64,000 bases of DNA. Source: Anaerolinea sp. Its GTDB lineage: Bacteria; Chloroflexota; Anaerolineae; Anaerolineales; Villigracilaceae. The stretch lies in NCBI GenBank assembly GCA_020723805.1, contig DYID01000007.1:1-64000 (forward strand), read 5' to 3'. A program made the position numbers and the translations under genes. Positions 51,261-60,343 of the stretch are shown here, one piece after another (the first letter of the stretch is position 1; each line of letters opens with the position of its first letter). Below the pieces are notes generated by a model. That model did no database searches. It had not been told where the DNA came from and worked only from the letters and a program-made list of their open reading frames with translations.

Positions 51261-52999
51261 CCGCCACCGCCTCCACCCAGACCGTTGACCTGGTCGCCCG
51301 TTTTCCGGGCATCGTCACCGCTGAGACCCGTCCCGGCTACTCCGGCTTCATCGTCGAAAAGGACAAACTCGTCGAAGTCGCCACCGCCATCCGCGACGAA
51401 TTCGGCTACGACCTGCTGACCGCCGTCACCGCGGTGGACTACCTCCCCGAAGGCAAAATGGAGGTGGTCTATCACGCCTACAAGACCACCGGCGGACCCG
51501 GGCTCGTCTTCCGCGTGCAAGTTCCGCGCGTGGATCCCATCGAAGTGCCGTCCCTCATCAACGTCTACCCCGGCGCCGACCTGCAGGAGCGCGAAGCCTG
51601 GGACCTGATGGGCATCCGCTTCACCGGTCATCCCGACCTGCGCCGCATCCTCATGTGGGAAGGCTTCGAGGGACACCCCCTGCGCAAGGACTGGAAGGAA
51701 CCCTTCTATGAAGAGGATGCCAAGCCCTTCAAGAGCCGCTGGCCCGAAGGCAGGCACGTTTCGGCGGAGGACAGGAATCCGTACAAGGACAATCTGAAGT
51801 TCCCCGAAAACTTCGACCCTGAAAAATGGATTCCCGATAACGACAACATGCTGTACCAGTCCCTCAAGCGCTATACCGTGAAGAACGAAAACGGCTTGGA
51901 GACCGACCACATTGTCGTCAACATGGGACCGCAACACCCATCCACGCATGGCGTGTTCCGTGCCGCCATCACCCTCGAAGGTGAGACCATCGTCGGGCTG
52001 AAACCGGTCGTCGGCTACCTGCACCGCAACCACGACAAAATCGGCGAGCGCAACACCTTCCTGCAAAACATGCCCTACACCGACCGCCTCGACTACTTCA
52101 ACTCGATGAGCAACAACCTTGCCTATGCCATCACCGTCGAGAAACTGATGGGCATCCCGGTGGCGGAACGCGCCGAGTACATCCGCGTCATCATGGCGGA
52201 ACTCAGCCGTATCCAGAACCACCTCGTCTTCATCGGTATGCTGCTCAACGACCTGGGCGCCATGTACACCCCTGCCCTGTATGCCTTCGAGGAACGCGAA
52301 CTCATCCTCGACGTGTTCGAAGCGGTCTCCGGCGCGCGCATGATGTGCAACTACCTGCGCTTCGGCGGCGTGGTGCGCGACATCCCGCCCTATGTGATGC
52401 AGAAAATCAAAGACTTGGTCTTCGACCGCCTGCCCGCCAAAACCGACGAAATGGACCGCCTCCTCACCGAAAACGAGGTGCTGGTTGCCCGTCTCAAGGG
52501 CGTGCCGGTCATTGACGCCGAAAACGCCATCAAATATTCGGTCACGGGTCCCGTCCTGCGCGCCGCGGGCGTGCCGTATGACATCCGCCGCGCCGACCCC
52601 TACAGCATCTACGACCGCTTCGACTTCGATGTGGCGGTTCGCTACAACGGCGACCTGTACGACAACTACCTCATCCGCCTCGACGAAATCCGCCAGTCTC
52701 TGCGCATCCTTCAGCAGGCGGTCAAGCAGATTCCCGATGGACCGATCAACTCCCAGAAACCGCAGTACCAGGTTCGGGTCCCGGCAGGCGAGGCGTATGG
52801 GCGCATCGAGTCGCCGAAGGGTGAGTTGGCGTTCTACGTCGTCTCGAACGGCAAACCCAATCCGTGGCGTTATCATGTGCGTCCCGCCTCATTCGTCAAT
52901 ATCACGTGTCTGGAAAAAATTTGTATTGGCGCCAAGATTGCAGACTTTGTAGCCCTGCTCGGCGTGCTGGACATTGTGATGGGCGAATTGGATCGCTAA
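51257..52999 (+). CDS. nuoCD: NADH-quinone oxidoreductase subunits C and D fused
   Basis: A 580-residue fusion of NuoC (about 1-170, with [20 protein letters not shown] and [19 protein letters not shown]) and NuoD (about 190-580, with [25 protein letters not shown] and the quinone-site segments). The C-terminal [18 protein letters not shown] and [19 protein letters not shown] motifs are intact. NuoCD fusions occur in several phyla. The ATG overlaps nuoB by 4 bp. nuoA, H and J-N are not in the window. Confidence 0.94.
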   Translation: MTATASTQTVDLVARFPGIVTAETRPGYSGFIVEKDKLVEVATAIRDEFGYDLLTAVTAVDYLPEGKMEVVYHAYKTTGGPGLVFRVQVPRVDPIEVPSLINVYPGADLQEREAWDLMGIRFTGHPDLRRILMWEGFEGHPLRKDWKEPFYEEDAKPFKSRWPEGRHVSAEDRNPYKDNLKFPENFDPEKWIPDNDNMLYQSLKRYTVKNENGLETDHIVVNMGPQHPSTHGVFRAAITLEGETIVGLKPVVGYLHRNHDKIGERNTFLQNMPYTDRLDYFNSMSNNLAYAITVEKLMGIPVAERAEYIRVIMAELSRIQNHLVFIGMLLNDLGAMYTPALYAFEERELILDVFEAVSGARMMCNYLRFGGVVRDIPPYVMQKIKDLVFDRLPAKTDEMDRLLTENEVLVARLKGVPVIDAENAIKYSVTGPVLRAAGVPYDIRRADPYSIYDRFDFDVAVRYNGDLYDNYLIRLDEIRQSLRILQQAVKQIPDGPINSQKPQYQVRVPAGEAYGRIESPKGELAFYVVSNGKPNPWRYHVRPASFVNITCLEKICIGAKIADFVALLGVLDIVMGELDR

Positions 53000-53014
53000 A
53001 AGGAGAACTTAAAC

Positions 53015-53632
53015 ATGTACGGAAAAGGCATACTCAAAGGTCTGGGCGTCACCTGGAAGCGGTTCTGGAACACCTACCTCGAAGATATTTCCTGGCTGTT
53101 GAGCGGCAAGAAGCGCTATTTCACCGAAGAGGGCGTGAAGCACCGCGCCAGCAAACATGCGCGCGGCATTTTCACCGTGCAATACCCGGAAGAACGGCTG
53201 ATTCTGCCGGAAGAATTCCGCTATGTGCCGTTCCTGGTCTATGACGAGGGAGAGGGCGGGAAGAAGGAAGTGCGCTGTACCTCCTGCGGCATCTGCGCCA
53301 AAGTCTGCCCGCCGCAGTGCATCTGGATTGTGCGCTCGAACGACCCGAACACCGGGCGTCCCATCCCCGAACCGACCGAGTTCTACATTGACATGGACAT
53401 CTGCATGAACTGCGGCTTCTGCGCCGAATACTGCCCGTTCGACGCCATCAAGATGGACCATGATTTCGAAATCGCCTCCTACGGGCGGAACGTGTATAAT
53501 CTCGAAAAATTGCTCAAGCCGGCTTCGTATTACGCGAGCATCCGCCCGGAGAATTATGCCCGGGAAGAGGAAGCCCGCAAGGCAAAGGAAGCGGCAAAGG
53601 CGGCGAAGACTGCCGCCAAGCCGGCGGCATAA
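53015..53632 (+). CDS. nuoI: NADH-quinone oxidoreductase subunit I
   Basis: A 205-residue ferredoxin-like subunit with two 4Fe-4S sites: CTSCGICAKVCPP and CMNCGFCAEYCPF (each CXXCXXCXXXC). It passes electrons towards NuoB. AAAAGGAGA precedes the ATG. The C-terminal tail is Ala/Lys-rich (EARKAKEAAKAAKTAAKPAA) and longer than usual, with no known role. It closes the iscX-nuoB-nuoCD-nuoI operon. Confidence 0.93.
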   Translation: MYGKGILKGLGVTWKRFWNTYLEDISWLLSGKKRYFTEEGVKHRASKHARGIFTVQYPEERLILPEEFRYVPFLVYDEGEGGKKEVRCTSCGICAKVCPPQCIWIVRSNDPNTGRPIPEPTEFYIDMDICMNCGFCAEYCPFDAIKMDHDFEIASYGRNVYNLEKLLKPASYYASIRPENYAREEEARKAKEAAKAAKTAAKPAA

Positions 53633-53636
53633 CCTG

Positions 53637-53710
53637 CCGCAAAGCACACACAGGGGCACAAATGTGTTGCACGGCTGCACTTTGTGCCCTTTGCGTTTAA
53701 GAATTTTTTG
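53637..53710 (+). terminator. Repeat hairpin after nuoI, likely a terminator
   Basis: GCCGCAAAG...GGGCACAAA and TTTGTGCCCTTTGCG form a nested stem, followed by TTTAAGAATTTTTTGG. It resembles a dispersed repeat that may act as terminator before mrp. Confidence 0.6.
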
Positions 53711-53725
53711 GACAGGTAGATTGGA

Positions 53726-54805
53726 ATGACAAATCAACTTACAAAAGAAGCAGTATTGGCGGCGCTCAGCAAGGTGCAGGAACCCGAACTGCATCAGGAC
53801 TTGGTCACGCTGAATATGATCCGCGAGCTGGACATTCAGGGCGACAAGGTCTCGTTTACCGTTATGCTCACCACACCCGCCTGCCCCCTGCGCGGACAGA
53901 TTGAAAAGGAAGCGCGGCAGGCGGTCATGGCGCTGGGCGGCGTGAAGGAAGTTGCCATCAAAATGGACTCGGATGTTCCCAATGACGGGCGCATGCGCGG
54001 GCTGGTCAACATGCCCATCCGCAACGCCATCGCTGTCGGTTCGGGCAAGGGCGGCGTGGGCAAATCCACTGTTTCGGTCAACCTGGCAGTGGCACTGGCA
54101 AAGGCTGGCGCGCGCGTCGGCTTGATGGACGCGGACATTTACGGTCCCAACATCCCCACCATGCTCGGCGTGGAAAAACTCCCTCCGCCGCAGGGTCAAA
54201 AACTCATCCCCGCGCAGGCATACGGCATCAAGATGATCTCGATGGGGCTGCTGGTCAAGCCCGGTCAACCGCTCATCTGGCGCGGACCGATGCTCAACTC
54301 GGCAATTCGTCAGTTTTTGGGCGATGTGGAATGGGGCGAACTCGATTATCTGATCGTTGACCTGCCGCCCGGCACCGGCGACGCGGCGCTCTCGCTGGCG
54401 CAGGCGCTGCCCCTCAGCGGAGCGGTCATTGTCACCCTGCCGCAACTGGTCTCGCTCGAAGACGCCGGGCGCGGATTGAACATGTTCCGCACGCTGGAAG
54501 TGCCGATACTGGGCATCATCGAAAACATGTCCTACCTCGACCTGCCCGACGGCACGCGCATGGACATCTTCGGTTCGGGCGGCGGCGAACAACTGGCGCT
54601 GGCAACCCGTGCGGCGTTCCTCGGCAAAGTGCCCATTGACCAGAACGTGCGCATCGGCGGCGACAGCGGCAAGCCCATCGTGGTCACTCACCCCGATTCC
54701 CCCGCCGCCAAAGCCCTGACCGAAATCGCGCAGAAAATTGCGGCGCAGGTCAGTGTGGCGGCGCTCAGCGCCAAGAACGAAATGCCCATCAATATCGTGG
54801 AGTAG
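53726..54805 (+). CDS. mrp: Mrp/NBP35-type iron-sulfur carrier ATPase lacking the CXXC motif
   Basis: A 359-residue P-loop ATPase. A MIP18-like DUF59 domain (1-95) precedes the ATPase with the deviant Walker A GSGKGGVGKST (105-115), MDADIYGPN (134-142) and VDLPPGTGD (211-219). The usual C-terminal CXXC after ENMS, which holds the bridging cluster in Mrp/NBP35, reads YLDLPDGTRMDIFG (270-283) here with no cysteine; the only Cys (PACPLR, 51-56) is in the DUF59 domain. Such forms are known in some bacteria but the cluster-carrying role needs other ligands. It follows the nuo operon. Confidence 0.88.
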   Translation: MTNQLTKEAVLAALSKVQEPELHQDLVTLNMIRELDIQGDKVSFTVMLTTPACPLRGQIEKEARQAVMALGGVKEVAIKMDSDVPNDGRMRGLVNMPIRNAIAVGSGKGGVGKSTVSVNLAVALAKAGARVGLMDADIYGPNIPTMLGVEKLPPPQGQKLIPAQAYGIKMISMGLLVKPGQPLIWRGPMLNSAIRQFLGDVEWGELDYLIVDLPPGTGDAALSLAQALPLSGAVIVTLPQLVSLEDAGRGLNMFRTLEVPILGIIENMSYLDLPDGTRMDIFGSGGGEQLALATRAAFLGKVPIDQNVRIGGDSGKPIVVTHPDSPAAKALTEIAQKIAAQVSVAALSAKNEMPINIVE

Positions 54806-54810
54806 AACGC

Positions 54811-54884
54811 TTGCATACGCACCGTCCCGAAGGTTTGGCTGGAAAATAGGCGCAATTTGCGAGAACCTTCGGGACGTTTCGCGT
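54811..54884. repeat. Type 1 palindromic element (copy 4)
   Basis: TTGCATACGCACCGTCCCGA opens it, and the middle GTTTGGCTGGAAAATAGG and CCTTCGGGACGTTTCGCG match the copy at 39041. The terminal repeats are degraded. It starts 6 bp after the mrp stop. Confidence 0.8.
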
Positions 54885-54887
54885 CAG

Positions 54888-54917
54888 AGACCCGCCAGCC
54901 GAGCGGGTCTTTTTTTT
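54888..54917 (+). terminator. mrp terminator
   Basis: AGACCCGC (54888-54895) pairs with GCGGGTCT (54903-54910), followed by eight T. The palindromic element sits between this and the mrp stop codon. Confidence 0.9.
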
Positions 54918-54980
54918 CACATACAAAACTGCAAATCCATTTGCAATCGAGTTGTTGTATTTGATGCGCGAAGAGGTGGA

Positions 54981-54986
54981 TATACT
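54981..54986 (+). promoter_or_regulatory. -10 box of a near-leaderless histidine kinase message
   Basis: TATACT ends 9 bp before the ATG at 54996; the start point would lie within a few bases of the start codon. Confidence 0.5.
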
Positions 54987-54995
54987 CTTTTCAAC

Positions 54996-56234
54996 ATGGA
55001 CGCCACCTCTTCCTACGACAAAATTTCCCTCCTGCGGCTGGCATTCAAAGGGCTGGACGACCGCGAACTGCAGGACATGGCGGCTCTCACCGAAATCCGC
55101 ACCTACCCGCCCGGTCATGTGCTATGCCATGAAGGCGCCTACGAAGAGGTGTTTTACATTGTCGCCGACGGCAACGCCGAAATCACCAAGAAAATGATCG
55201 AAGGCGAGGAAGACCGTCTCCTGCGCGTGGCGCGGCGGGGTGACATGGTAGGCGAAATGGCTTTGATTCAAAACGCGCCGCGCGCCGCCACCGTGCGCAC
55301 CCTCACCGAATGCACCGTGCTGGAGATGGAAAAGCGGGATTTCGAAACCATCCTCAGCCGCAGTCCACACATGGCAATGGACATCATCCGCATCACCCTG
55401 GACCGCATCCGCGCCAACGACCAGACGATGATCGAGGAACTGCAAAAATCCAACAAGGTTCTCCGTCAATTGGACCGCAACAAAATGGAATTCATCCAGG
55501 TTGCCGCGCACGAACTTCGCACCCCGCTGACGGTTCTGAACGGCTACGCCAACGTCCTGCGCGCCATGTCGGGGAATGAAACAAACGCCGCGATGGAAGA
55601 GGTGGTTCAGGGCATCCTCAAAGGGACGGAACGAATCCACGAGGTGGTCAACCTGATGCTGGATGTGAGCCGCATCGGCACTGAGACCTTGAAAATTGCC
55701 GTCGTCCCTGTCCCCCTGAAGCGCATCATAGACGACCTGATTCACAATTTCGAGAAAGCTGCCTCGGAGCGGAAAATCCGCATTTATGCCCAGCACGCCG
55801 AAGGAGTGCCCATCATCAACGGCGACCCGGGCTTAATCCAGAAGGCGCTCTATCAGTTGATCATCAACGCCATCAAATACTCGCCCGACGGAAGCATGAT
55901 CCTCGTCACCACGCGCCCGGTGCGAATGAACGATGGAGCGCCCGGCGTCGAAGTGGCGGTGAGGGACCGAGGCATCGGCATAGACGCCGAACATCTCGAA
56001 CTCATCTTCGAAAAGTTCTACCAGGTGGGCAGTGTGGACCTGCACTCCTCCGGCAAGACCAGTTACAAGGGCGGCGGACCGGGGCTGGGACTCGCCATCG
56101 TCAAAGGCGTGGCGCGGGCGCACGGCGGCAAAACCTGGGCGGAAAGCGCCGGTCATGACGAAGTCAACTTTACCGGCAGCACCTTCTACCTGCAACTCCC
56201 CGTTGATCCACCCAAGCCCAACAGCGAAAAATAA
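54996..56234 (+). CDS. Histidine kinase with N-terminal cyclic-nucleotide-binding domain (paralogue)
   Basis: A 412-residue soluble kinase with the same layout as the 7929 gene: cNMP domain (about 10-130) with GEMALIQNAPRAATV (86-100, Arg96), a helical stalk, H-box FIQVAAHELRTPL (H172) and ATPase motifs (INAIKYSP, DRGIGI, GPGLGLAIV). A few extra residues lie between DRGIGI and GLGLAI. No receiver partner is adjacent. The ORF runs upstream to 54738 through the mrp gene and terminator, so 54996 is the start. Confidence 0.9.
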   Translation: MDATSSYDKISLLRLAFKGLDDRELQDMAALTEIRTYPPGHVLCHEGAYEEVFYIVADGNAEITKKMIEGEEDRLLRVARRGDMVGEMALIQNAPRAATVRTLTECTVLEMEKRDFETILSRSPHMAMDIIRITLDRIRANDQTMIEELQKSNKVLRQLDRNKMEFIQVAAHELRTPLTVLNGYANVLRAMSGNETNAAMEEVVQGILKGTERIHEVVNLMLDVSRIGTETLKIAVVPVPLKRIIDDLIHNFEKAASERKIRIYAQHAEGVPIINGDPGLIQKALYQLIINAIKYSPDGSMILVTTRPVRMNDGAPGVEVAVRDRGIGIDAEHLELIFEKFYQVGSVDLHSSGKTSYKGGGPGLGLAIVKGVARAHGGKTWAESAGHDEVNFTGSTFYLQLPVDPPKPNSEK

Positions 56235-56236
56235 AA

Positions 56237-56464
56237 TCAGTTCCAGCCGCCCGTCCGCTTACGGTTGCGGATTTCATCCATGAGGGCATCGAGCATCTCC
56301 ACGTAGGAGGCGCGGTTGACAGGTCCCTGCTGGGTGGCTTTTTCCTCCAGTTTGGACAGCAGATACACCATCCACGAAAGCCAGGTGCGCGGGTTGTCAT
56401 ACGCCTGAACGATTTCGCGGACGGCGTCTTCGAGAATCTCGCGAATATTGTCGTCTCTGCTCAT
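56237..56464 (-). CDS. Small conserved hypothetical protein
   Basis: A 75-residue helical, charged protein (MSRDDNIREILEDAVREIVQ...), unrecognised. AGAGGAGA precedes the ATG at 56464. It has no membrane segment or cysteine. It is convergent with the kinase gene, with 2 bp between stops. Confidence 0.7.
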   Translation of the reverse strand: MSRDDNIREILEDAVREIVQAYDNPRTWLSWMVYLLSKLEEKATQQGPVNRASYVEMLDALMDEIRNRKRTGGWN

Positions 56465-56588
56465 GCTGGTCTCCTCTCATCGTGGAATTTTTTTTCATTG
56501 TAGCACGCCGGGATGTCGTTTTCTGCCTGTTCCCTTGATTATGATGATTGGCGGCATCCCGCACGCGAAGATGAAAAACCACATACGG

Positions 56589-56594
56589 TATAAT
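56589..56594 (+). promoter_or_regulatory. -10 box of a leaderless RicT-like gene message
   Basis: TATAAT ends 8 bp before the ATG at 56603, placing the start point on or next to the start codon; no ribosome-binding site is present. Confidence 0.6.
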
Positions 56595-56602
56595 TCCCCG
56601 TC

Positions 56603-57532
56603 ATGGACAAACAAATTATCGGCGTACGCTTTACCAAAGTTGGAAAAATTTACCATTTCGATTCCTCCGCCATCCCAGATGTGGAAATCGGCGAACATGT
56701 CATCGTGGATACCTCCCGCGGCAAACACCTCGGCGAGGTGGTGCAAAAATTGAGGGAACTGCCTCCCCCGCCGGAAGGCGGCTGGAGGTCCGTGGAGAGA
56801 CGCGCCACCCCGCGCGACCTGCTCCTGCTCCAGTCGTGGCAGTCCAAACAAACCGAAGCCATGATCAACTGCCGCGCCCGCGCCGCTGAACTCGGTCTCA
56901 AGGACATCAAAATCGTCGCCGCCGAATACAACTACGACGGCACGCGCCTTGCCTTCCTGTTCAGCACCGAGAGCGAAGAAAAGGTGGACCTCAAATCGCT
57001 CAAAAAGGACATGAGCGACCTCTATCCCAACACCCACATCGAAATGCGGCAGATTGGTCCGCGCGACGTGGCGAAACTGCTCGGCGGCATGGGCGCCTGC
57101 GGCATCGAAACCCGCTGCTGTTCCAAATTCCTGACCGAATTCTCGCCCATCTCCATCAAAATGGCAAAGGAACAAGGCATCTCGCTCACGCCCGAGGAAA
57201 TCACCGGCATGTGCGGACGCCTGCGCTGCTGTCTCATCTACGAGTACGAGCAATATGTTGAAGCCCGCAAGCAGCTGCCCAAGCGCAACAAACGTGTCGT
57301 CACACCCAAGGGCGAGGGCAAAGTGATTGACGTCCTCCCCATGAGCAACCAGATCATCGTCCAGATCGAAGACGCGGAAGGCAAGCGCATGCGCGAGACC
57401 TTCTCCCGTGACGACATCCAGCCCTGGGACGAACTCGAGGCGCTGCGGCGCAAATCCGAAGCCCCCTGCGACAGGCACAACACAGGCGGATGCACCTGCG
57501 GCAAGAAAAGCCCCCTCAACCGGGACAACTGA
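56603..57532 (+). CDS. PSP1-domain protein (RicT/YaaT-like)
   Basis: A 309-residue protein with the PSP1 domain (about 1-120) and a C-terminal Cys-rich region typical of RicT: GMGACGIETRCCSKFL and GMCGRLRCCLIYEYEQY, with a final CDRHNTGGCTCG. In Bacillus subtilis RicT is part of a complex with iron-sulfur centres that affects RNA processing and sporulation. Here the neighbours do not point to a pathway. The promoter and start codon are almost adjacent. Confidence 0.88.
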   Translation: MDKQIIGVRFTKVGKIYHFDSSAIPDVEIGEHVIVDTSRGKHLGEVVQKLRELPPPPEGGWRSVERRATPRDLLLLQSWQSKQTEAMINCRARAAELGLKDIKIVAAEYNYDGTRLAFLFSTESEEKVDLKSLKKDMSDLYPNTHIEMRQIGPRDVAKLLGGMGACGIETRCCSKFLTEFSPISIKMAKEQGISLTPEEITGMCGRLRCCLIYEYEQYVEARKQLPKRNKRVVTPKGEGKVIDVLPMSNQIIVQIEDAEGKRMRETFSRDDIQPWDELEALRRKSEAPCDRHNTGGCTCGKKSPLNRDN

Positions 57533-57556
57533 CCCCTCCAACGCGGAACTTGAAAC

Positions 57557-58279
57557 GTGGCACTCGAAACCTGGAACACCCCTCAACACATCCTCGTCAT
57601 TCTCGCCCACCCCGATGACCCCGAATTCTTCTGCGGAGCGACCCTCGCCAAATGGGCGCGTGAGGGACACCACATCACCTACCTCCTGCTCACCTGCGGC
57701 GACAAGGGCTTCAACCCCACCACCGACCCCGCCATGACACCCGACCGGCTGTGCGCCATTCGCCACGAGGAACAGTACGCCGCGGCAAAAGTCATCGGCG
57801 CACAGGCGGTTCACATTCTCGACCATCCCGACGGCTACCTCATCCCCGACCTGAACCTGCGCCGTGAAGTCGTCCGCGAAATCCGCCGCCACAAACCCGA
57901 CATCCTCGTCACCTGTGACCCCCAAAACCTGTTCGCCGCCTACGGCATTAACCACCCCGACCACCGCGCCGCCGGGCAGGTCGTACTGGACGCCGTCTTC
58001 CCTGCCGCTGGCAACCCGGTCTACTTCCCTGAACTGCTCGAAGAAGGCTTTCAACCCCACATGCCGAAAGAAGTCTGGTGCTCACTGACCCTGCAGCCCA
58101 ACGTGACGCTGGATGTCACCGACACGTGGGAAATCAAAATTCAGGCAATCCTTCAGCACAAGACGCAGGTGCAAGACCCCGCCAAACTCATCGAACGCTT
58201 CAAATCCCGCCGCACCGAAGACAGCACCGAAGAAAATCCGCGCTACGAAGAAAAATTCAGGGTCGTAAAATACAACTGA
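57557..58279 (+). CDS. PIG-L family deacetylase
   Basis: A 240-residue zinc deacetylase of the PIG-L/LmbE family. The metal motif AHPDDPEFFCG (about 17-27) and the downstream NHPDH (about 133-137) give the His/Asp/Asp and His ligands. Substrates in the family include N-acetylglucosamine conjugates such as mycothiol or bacillithiol precursors. The GTG start at 57557 lies within an AACTTGAAACGTGG-like repeat, so the exact start is uncertain. It follows the PSP1 gene by 24 bp. Confidence 0.88.
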   Translation: MALETWNTPQHILVILAHPDDPEFFCGATLAKWAREGHHITYLLLTCGDKGFNPTTDPAMTPDRLCAIRHEEQYAAAKVIGAQAVHILDHPDGYLIPDLNLRREVVREIRRHKPDILVTCDPQNLFAAYGINHPDHRAAGQVVLDAVFPAAGNPVYFPELLEEGFQPHMPKEVWCSLTLQPNVTLDVTDTWEIKIQAILQHKTQVQDPAKLIERFKSRRTEDSTEENPRYEEKFRVVKYN

Positions 58280-58345
58280 GTCGAAAGTCAAACGTCAAAA
58301 GTCACAGACCTTCGACGTTTGACTTTCGACTTTTGACCTTTGACG
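58280..58345. repeat. GTCGAAAGTCAAACGTC palindromic repeat
   Basis: AGTCGAAAGTCAAACGTCAA is inverted as TCGACGTTTGACTTTCGACT and related to 31681-31731 and 13219-13243. It lies right after the deacetylase stop and may work as a hairpin. Confidence 0.7.
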
Positions 58346-58384
58346 ATTTATATTTTCATATACTCCTCAAAAAGGAATTAACCG

Positions 58385-59575
58385 ATGATAGATTTCCTCC
58401 AACAAGCCCAAGACCTCTTCCCCTACACCCAAGCCCTGCGCCGCGACTTTCATCGTCACCCCGAACTCGGCTTCCAGGAAATCCGCACCAGCGGCATTGT
58501 CGCCAGAGAACTCGAAGCGCTCGGCATCGAAGTCACCAAAGGCGTCGGCAAGACGGGCGTGGTCGGCTACCTCGAAGGCGGCAGACCGGGTCCCACCATC
58601 CTGCTCCGCTTCGACATGGACGCCCTCCCCATCACCGAAGAGACCGGCGCGGAATACGCTTCCACCCACGCCGGCGTCATGCACGCCTGCGGACACGACG
58701 GTCACACCGCCATCGGCTTGACCGTCGCCAAAATCCTCAACGAACACAAAAGCGAACTGGCGGGCAGCATCAAATTCTGCTTTCAACCCTCCGAAGAAGG
58801 CACGAACGGCGAAGAGGTCGGCGGCGCATTGATGATGATGCGCGACGGCGTGCTCGAATCGCCCAAGGTCGAAAAGACTCTTGCCCTGCACCTGTGGAAC
58901 GACAAACCCCTCGGCTGGATTCACGTCGCCAAAGGACCCGTCATGGCGGGCGCCGAACTCTTCAAGGTTCAACTCACAGGCAAAGGTGGTCATGGAGCCG
59001 CCCCCGACACCACCATAGACCCGGTCGTCTGCGCCGCGCACATCGCCACCGCACTGCAAACCATCGTCGCGCGCAACGTGCCGCCCCTCAAGCCTGCCGT
59101 CGTCAGCGTCACCTCCATCCACGCCGGCACCGCCTTCAACATCATCCCGCAGACCGCCGAACTCAACGGCACCATCCGCACCTTCGACCCCGAAGTCCGC
59201 CGCCTCGTCCTCGAACGCTTCCGCGAAATCGTCACGGGCATCGCCTCGTCCATGGGATGCGCCGCCGAAATTTCCCTCCAGCAAGTCACCGCCCCCGTCA
59301 TCAACAACGAAGCAGTTGCCGCCAGCGTCCAACGCTCGGCGCAGGCGGTCTTCCCCGAAACCCCCATCGCCGACTACGCCTACCTCACCATGGGCGCCGA
59401 AGACATGGGCTGGATGCAGGAAAAAGTGGACGGCTGTTACTTCTTCATCGGCTCAGCCAACGCCGAAAAGAACCTCAACTACAACCATCACCACCCCAAA
59501 TTCGACTTCGACGAACGGGCGCTCATTCACGGCGTTGCGCTGATGGCAACCGCCGCCGCAGACCTCCTCAAGTGA
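58385..59575 (+). CDS. M20 family amidohydrolase/carboxypeptidase
   Basis: A 396-residue metallohydrolase of the hippurate hydrolase/N-acyl amino-acid amidohydrolase type. The N-terminal RDFHRHPELGFQE (about 20-32), the metal motif MHACGHDGHTA (about 99-109), the FQPSEEG catalytic Glu motif and the C-terminal HHPKFDFDE match the family. It would remove acyl groups from amino acids or peptides. AAAAAGGA precedes the ATG. It overlaps the next gene by 4 bp. Confidence 0.92.
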   Translation: MIDFLQQAQDLFPYTQALRRDFHRHPELGFQEIRTSGIVARELEALGIEVTKGVGKTGVVGYLEGGRPGPTILLRFDMDALPITEETGAEYASTHAGVMHACGHDGHTAIGLTVAKILNEHKSELAGSIKFCFQPSEEGTNGEEVGGALMMMRDGVLESPKVEKTLALHLWNDKPLGWIHVAKGPVMAGAELFKVQLTGKGGHGAAPDTTIDPVVCAAHIATALQTIVARNVPPLKPAVVSVTSIHAGTAFNIIPQTAELNGTIRTFDPEVRRLVLERFREIVTGIASSMGCAAEISLQQVTAPVINNEAVAASVQRSAQAVFPETPIADYAYLTMGAEDMGWMQEKVDGCYFFIGSANAEKNLNYNHHHPKFDFDERALIHGVALMATAAADLLK

Positions 59576-60132
59576 AGACGAAACTTACGCTTCTCTTTCT
59601 GACCCTCGTCCTGGGCGCGTGCTCCCGGGCTGTTTCCACGCCTCAAGTTTTACCTCCTCAACTCCCCACCGATACCGTCCCTCCGCCCGCACAGGACGCA
59701 ACGTCTGCTCCATGCGCCTACCAATGGGCATATCGAGACCTGCCCGACCTCACCGCCCAATTCAACGGGATGGTTCAATCCATCATCCCCAACTCCGCCT
59801 CCCGCGCCATAGCCTTTGGCGAAAACTGCGTTTCCGCAGACGGACAAGTCGCCGCCTTTGCCGTCCTCGAAACCGACTTCTACGTCACCGTGACCGTCGA
59901 AGCGCTCGACGACTACGAAACCTTTGGGAACTGGCTCTACGAAGTCATGCTGATTGTGGACGGTATCCCGCCCGAAGACCTGGCAGGTCCACAGCCTGGC
60001 TTTGTCGAATTCAGGTTCGAGAAAAGCCCTGCCGAAAACATCACCTTCCGCGTGCCGATTCAGGGATACTTCGAAACGGCAGGCGAAAAAACAGGGGAAG
60101 AGTTATTCCGTTTGTTTTACACCACGCCGTAA
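59572..60132 (+). CDS. Hypothetical lipoprotein
   Basis: A 186-residue protein starting with GTG that overlaps the amidohydrolase stop (GTGA). The signal VKTKLTLLFLTLVLGAC ends in the lipobox LGAC (C17), and a Pro/Thr spacer follows. The body (about 45-186) is a mixed domain without a known family. It is likely anchored outside the cytoplasmic membrane. Confidence 0.75.
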   Translation: MKTKLTLLFLTLVLGACSRAVSTPQVLPPQLPTDTVPPPAQDATSAPCAYQWAYRDLPDLTAQFNGMVQSIIPNSASRAIAFGENCVSADGQVAAFAVLETDFYVTVTVEALDDYETFGNWLYEVMLIVDGIPPEDLAGPQPGFVEFRFEKSPAENITFRVPIQGYFETAGEKTGEELFRLFYTTP

Positions 60133-60343
60133 ACTCTCCAGCGTGCGGGAGAATATGTTGTTGCGCATGTCCGCAATATCGGCAAAATCCATGCCTTCGG
60201 GGCGCTGAATTAGCCCTCCCCCACGGGGAAATGGCAGGGTTATAATCATCACATCGTCCAAAAGACCGCTCCGGCTGGCGGTGCATCTTTGAAAAAAAAA
60301 CTTTTTCGACAGATTCATTGGGCGGCCACCTCGACAAGGAGGC

